A stretch of 64,000 nt of DNA from Pantoea rodasii. GTDB taxonomy: Bacteria > Pseudomonadota > Gammaproteobacteria > Enterobacterales > Enterobacteriaceae. Made by a program: the position numbers and the translations under genes. The notes under the pieces were generated by a model. It was given only the letters and a program-made list of their open reading frames with translations. It searched no databases and was not told where the DNA came from. Where the stretch lies: NCBI RefSeq assembly GCF_002095465.1, contig NZ_MLFP01000015.1, positions 1 to 64,000 on the forward strand. The letters are read 5' to 3'. Each line of letters begins with the position of its first letter. Position 1 is the stretch's first letter. Below are positions 63,182 to 64,000 of the stretch, piece after piece.

Positions 63182-64000
63182 ATGGACTCTCTCTTCAAAC
63201 AGCTGTATCGATATACTCATGCCAGAATCATGCGGCACAATGAGAACTTTTGGCCGTACATTACGATCCAACGGGCAGCAGAAGACCATATTAAGACGTT
63301 GACCTACCGCAAACAGAATGTGCCGCTGGAAAATCTAAGCCAATTGCAGGCCCGGGTGTCTGGCGACATCACTATTTTAGCCACTGGGCCTTCGGTCAAT
63401 TCACTGGATTTGAATAAACTGTCGGGAACGACTTTTATTGGCGTAAATGGTGCCTATCATCTGCGGAACCATGTGAAGTTTTCGTATTACGTTATTGTTG
63501 ATCGTGGTTTTGTTGAACAGCGTGCGAGTCTTGTGCGAGAAGTGCTTGCTGATTCGCAATTATTACTTTTTACCACTGTGCATTGCCTAAATGATATGCT
63601 CAGGAGTATAAAGTTAGCGGATATTAAGTGCCGATTGGCCATTATTGAAGACTTAAGTTATAAAGTGTTTCGCCAAAAAATAATGCCAGCAGAGTATGAA
63701 CGTCATTATCGTTTTAAAAATGGCATTACTTTATTCCCTACAGAACCTTGCGCGGGATTTTCCTGGGATATCCGTCAGGGTATTTTTGATGCGGGCACGG
63801 TTGCCTATTGGGCGCTGCAAATTGCCGTATGGTTGGGAGCAGAACGCATTTTATTAGCGGGTGTTGATATGAATAATTTCACCGCACCCAGGTTTTATGA
63901 AAGTGAAGGTGATAAGCTCCCCAGCTTATTGGCTGCAAACTTTTCTGATATTATCAAGCCCGCTTTCTTGCACGCTAGTAGAGAGCTGGACCGTGCAGGA
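63182..64000 (+). CDS. LPS core protein, WaaZ-like (incomplete at the window end)
   Basis: A frame open from ATG directly after the waaC stop to the end of the window (273 codons, no stop). It shows ITILATGPSVNSLDLNKL, FIGVNGAYHLRN, YYVIVDRGFVEQRASL and, later, AGFSWDIRQGIFDAGTVAYWALQIAVWLGAERILLAGVDM...RFYES. This order (a GPS motif, a VNG motif, then IQIAxxLxAxRIxxxGxD and RFY) matches E. coli WaaZ, associated with a third Kdo in the core, and more loosely DUF115-type or sialyltransferase-like folds. Sequence near the 3' end is more AT-rich than waaC. The O-antigen ligase waaL is not in the window and may follow. Confidence 0.65.
   Translation, partial: MDSLFKQLYRYTHARIMRHNENFWPYITIQRAAEDHIKTLTYRKQNVPLENLSQLQARVSGDITILATGPSVNSLDLNKLSGTTFIGVNGAYHLRNHVKFSYYVIVDRGFVEQRASLVREVLADSQLLLFTTVHCLNDMLRSIKLADIKCRLAIIEDLSYKVFRQKIMPAEYERHYRFKNGITLFPTEPCAGFSWDIRQGIFDAGTVAYWALQIAVWLGAERILLAGVDMNNFTAPRFYESEGDKLPSLLAANFSDIIKPAFLHASRELDRAG

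Overview
The window is a chromosomal segment from an enterobacterium. Gene content, gene order and near-identical motifs match the Escherichia coli regions around polA-glnA-typA and recG-spoT-rph-pyrE-coaBC-waa. The lipopolysaccharide core cluster is of the waaE/wabG type known from Klebsiella and Serratia rather than E. coli K-12. A member of the Erwiniaceae (Pantoea or Erwinia) is my best guess, but that is inference. I see no rRNA, tRNA, CRISPR array, prophage or intact insertion sequence.

Layout. Positions 1-10043: mobBA (molybdopterin guanine dinucleotide), yihD, srkA-dsbA, polA, Spot 42 RNA, engB, CsrC RNA, yihI, a 58-residue membrane peptide, hemN. Positions 10078-14138: the nitrogen-control operon glnA-glnL-glnG with its sigma-54 promoter and NtrC sites. 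Positions 14577-19491: typA, yihX, yihY, dtd, fabY. At 19.5 kb the order jumps, relative to E. coli, to yicH-xanP, a quinone-reductase/MarR divergent pair where E. coli has gltS, then recG-trmH-spoT-rpoZ-gmk, ligB and yicG. Positions 32.8-39.3 kb are accessory: a truncated polysaccharide flippase, an orphan small gene, an AT-rich stretch with a strong palindrome, an SRPBCC protein, a small repeat element, a DSD1-type PLP enzyme, an orphan outer-membrane efflux channel and an lpxP-like acyltransferase. Positions 39.3-48.9 kb return to core genes: yicC, a DUF3574 lipoprotein, a NupC-type transporter, rph-pyrE, slmA, dut, coaBC, radC, rpmBG, mutM, coaD. Positions 48.9-64 kb hold the LPS core genes (waaE, waaA, a wabG-like gene, waaQ, waaH, a family-9 transferase, wabN- and wabH-like genes), the threonine-degradation pair tdh-kbl, and hldD-waaF-waaC plus a waaZ-like gene running off the end.

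The dominant oddity is technical. Thirteen reading-frame breaks fall in twelve genes or gene pairs, including essential or near-essential ones (coaBC, glnA, waaC, recG, kbl). Twelve are repaired by restoring exactly one base, usually in a short homopolymer, and the repaired lengths match the family lengths. I read this as deletion-type sequencing or assembly error, not mass pseudogenisation. One break creates a spurious 735-residue 'fusion' of two glycosyltransferases.

I did not find a convincing undescribed system. The best leads are the small hemN-overlapping membrane peptide, the twin operator of the MarR pair (one copy inside the regulator's own coding sequence), the AT-rich accessory block, and the unassigned glycosyltransferase in the LPS cluster.
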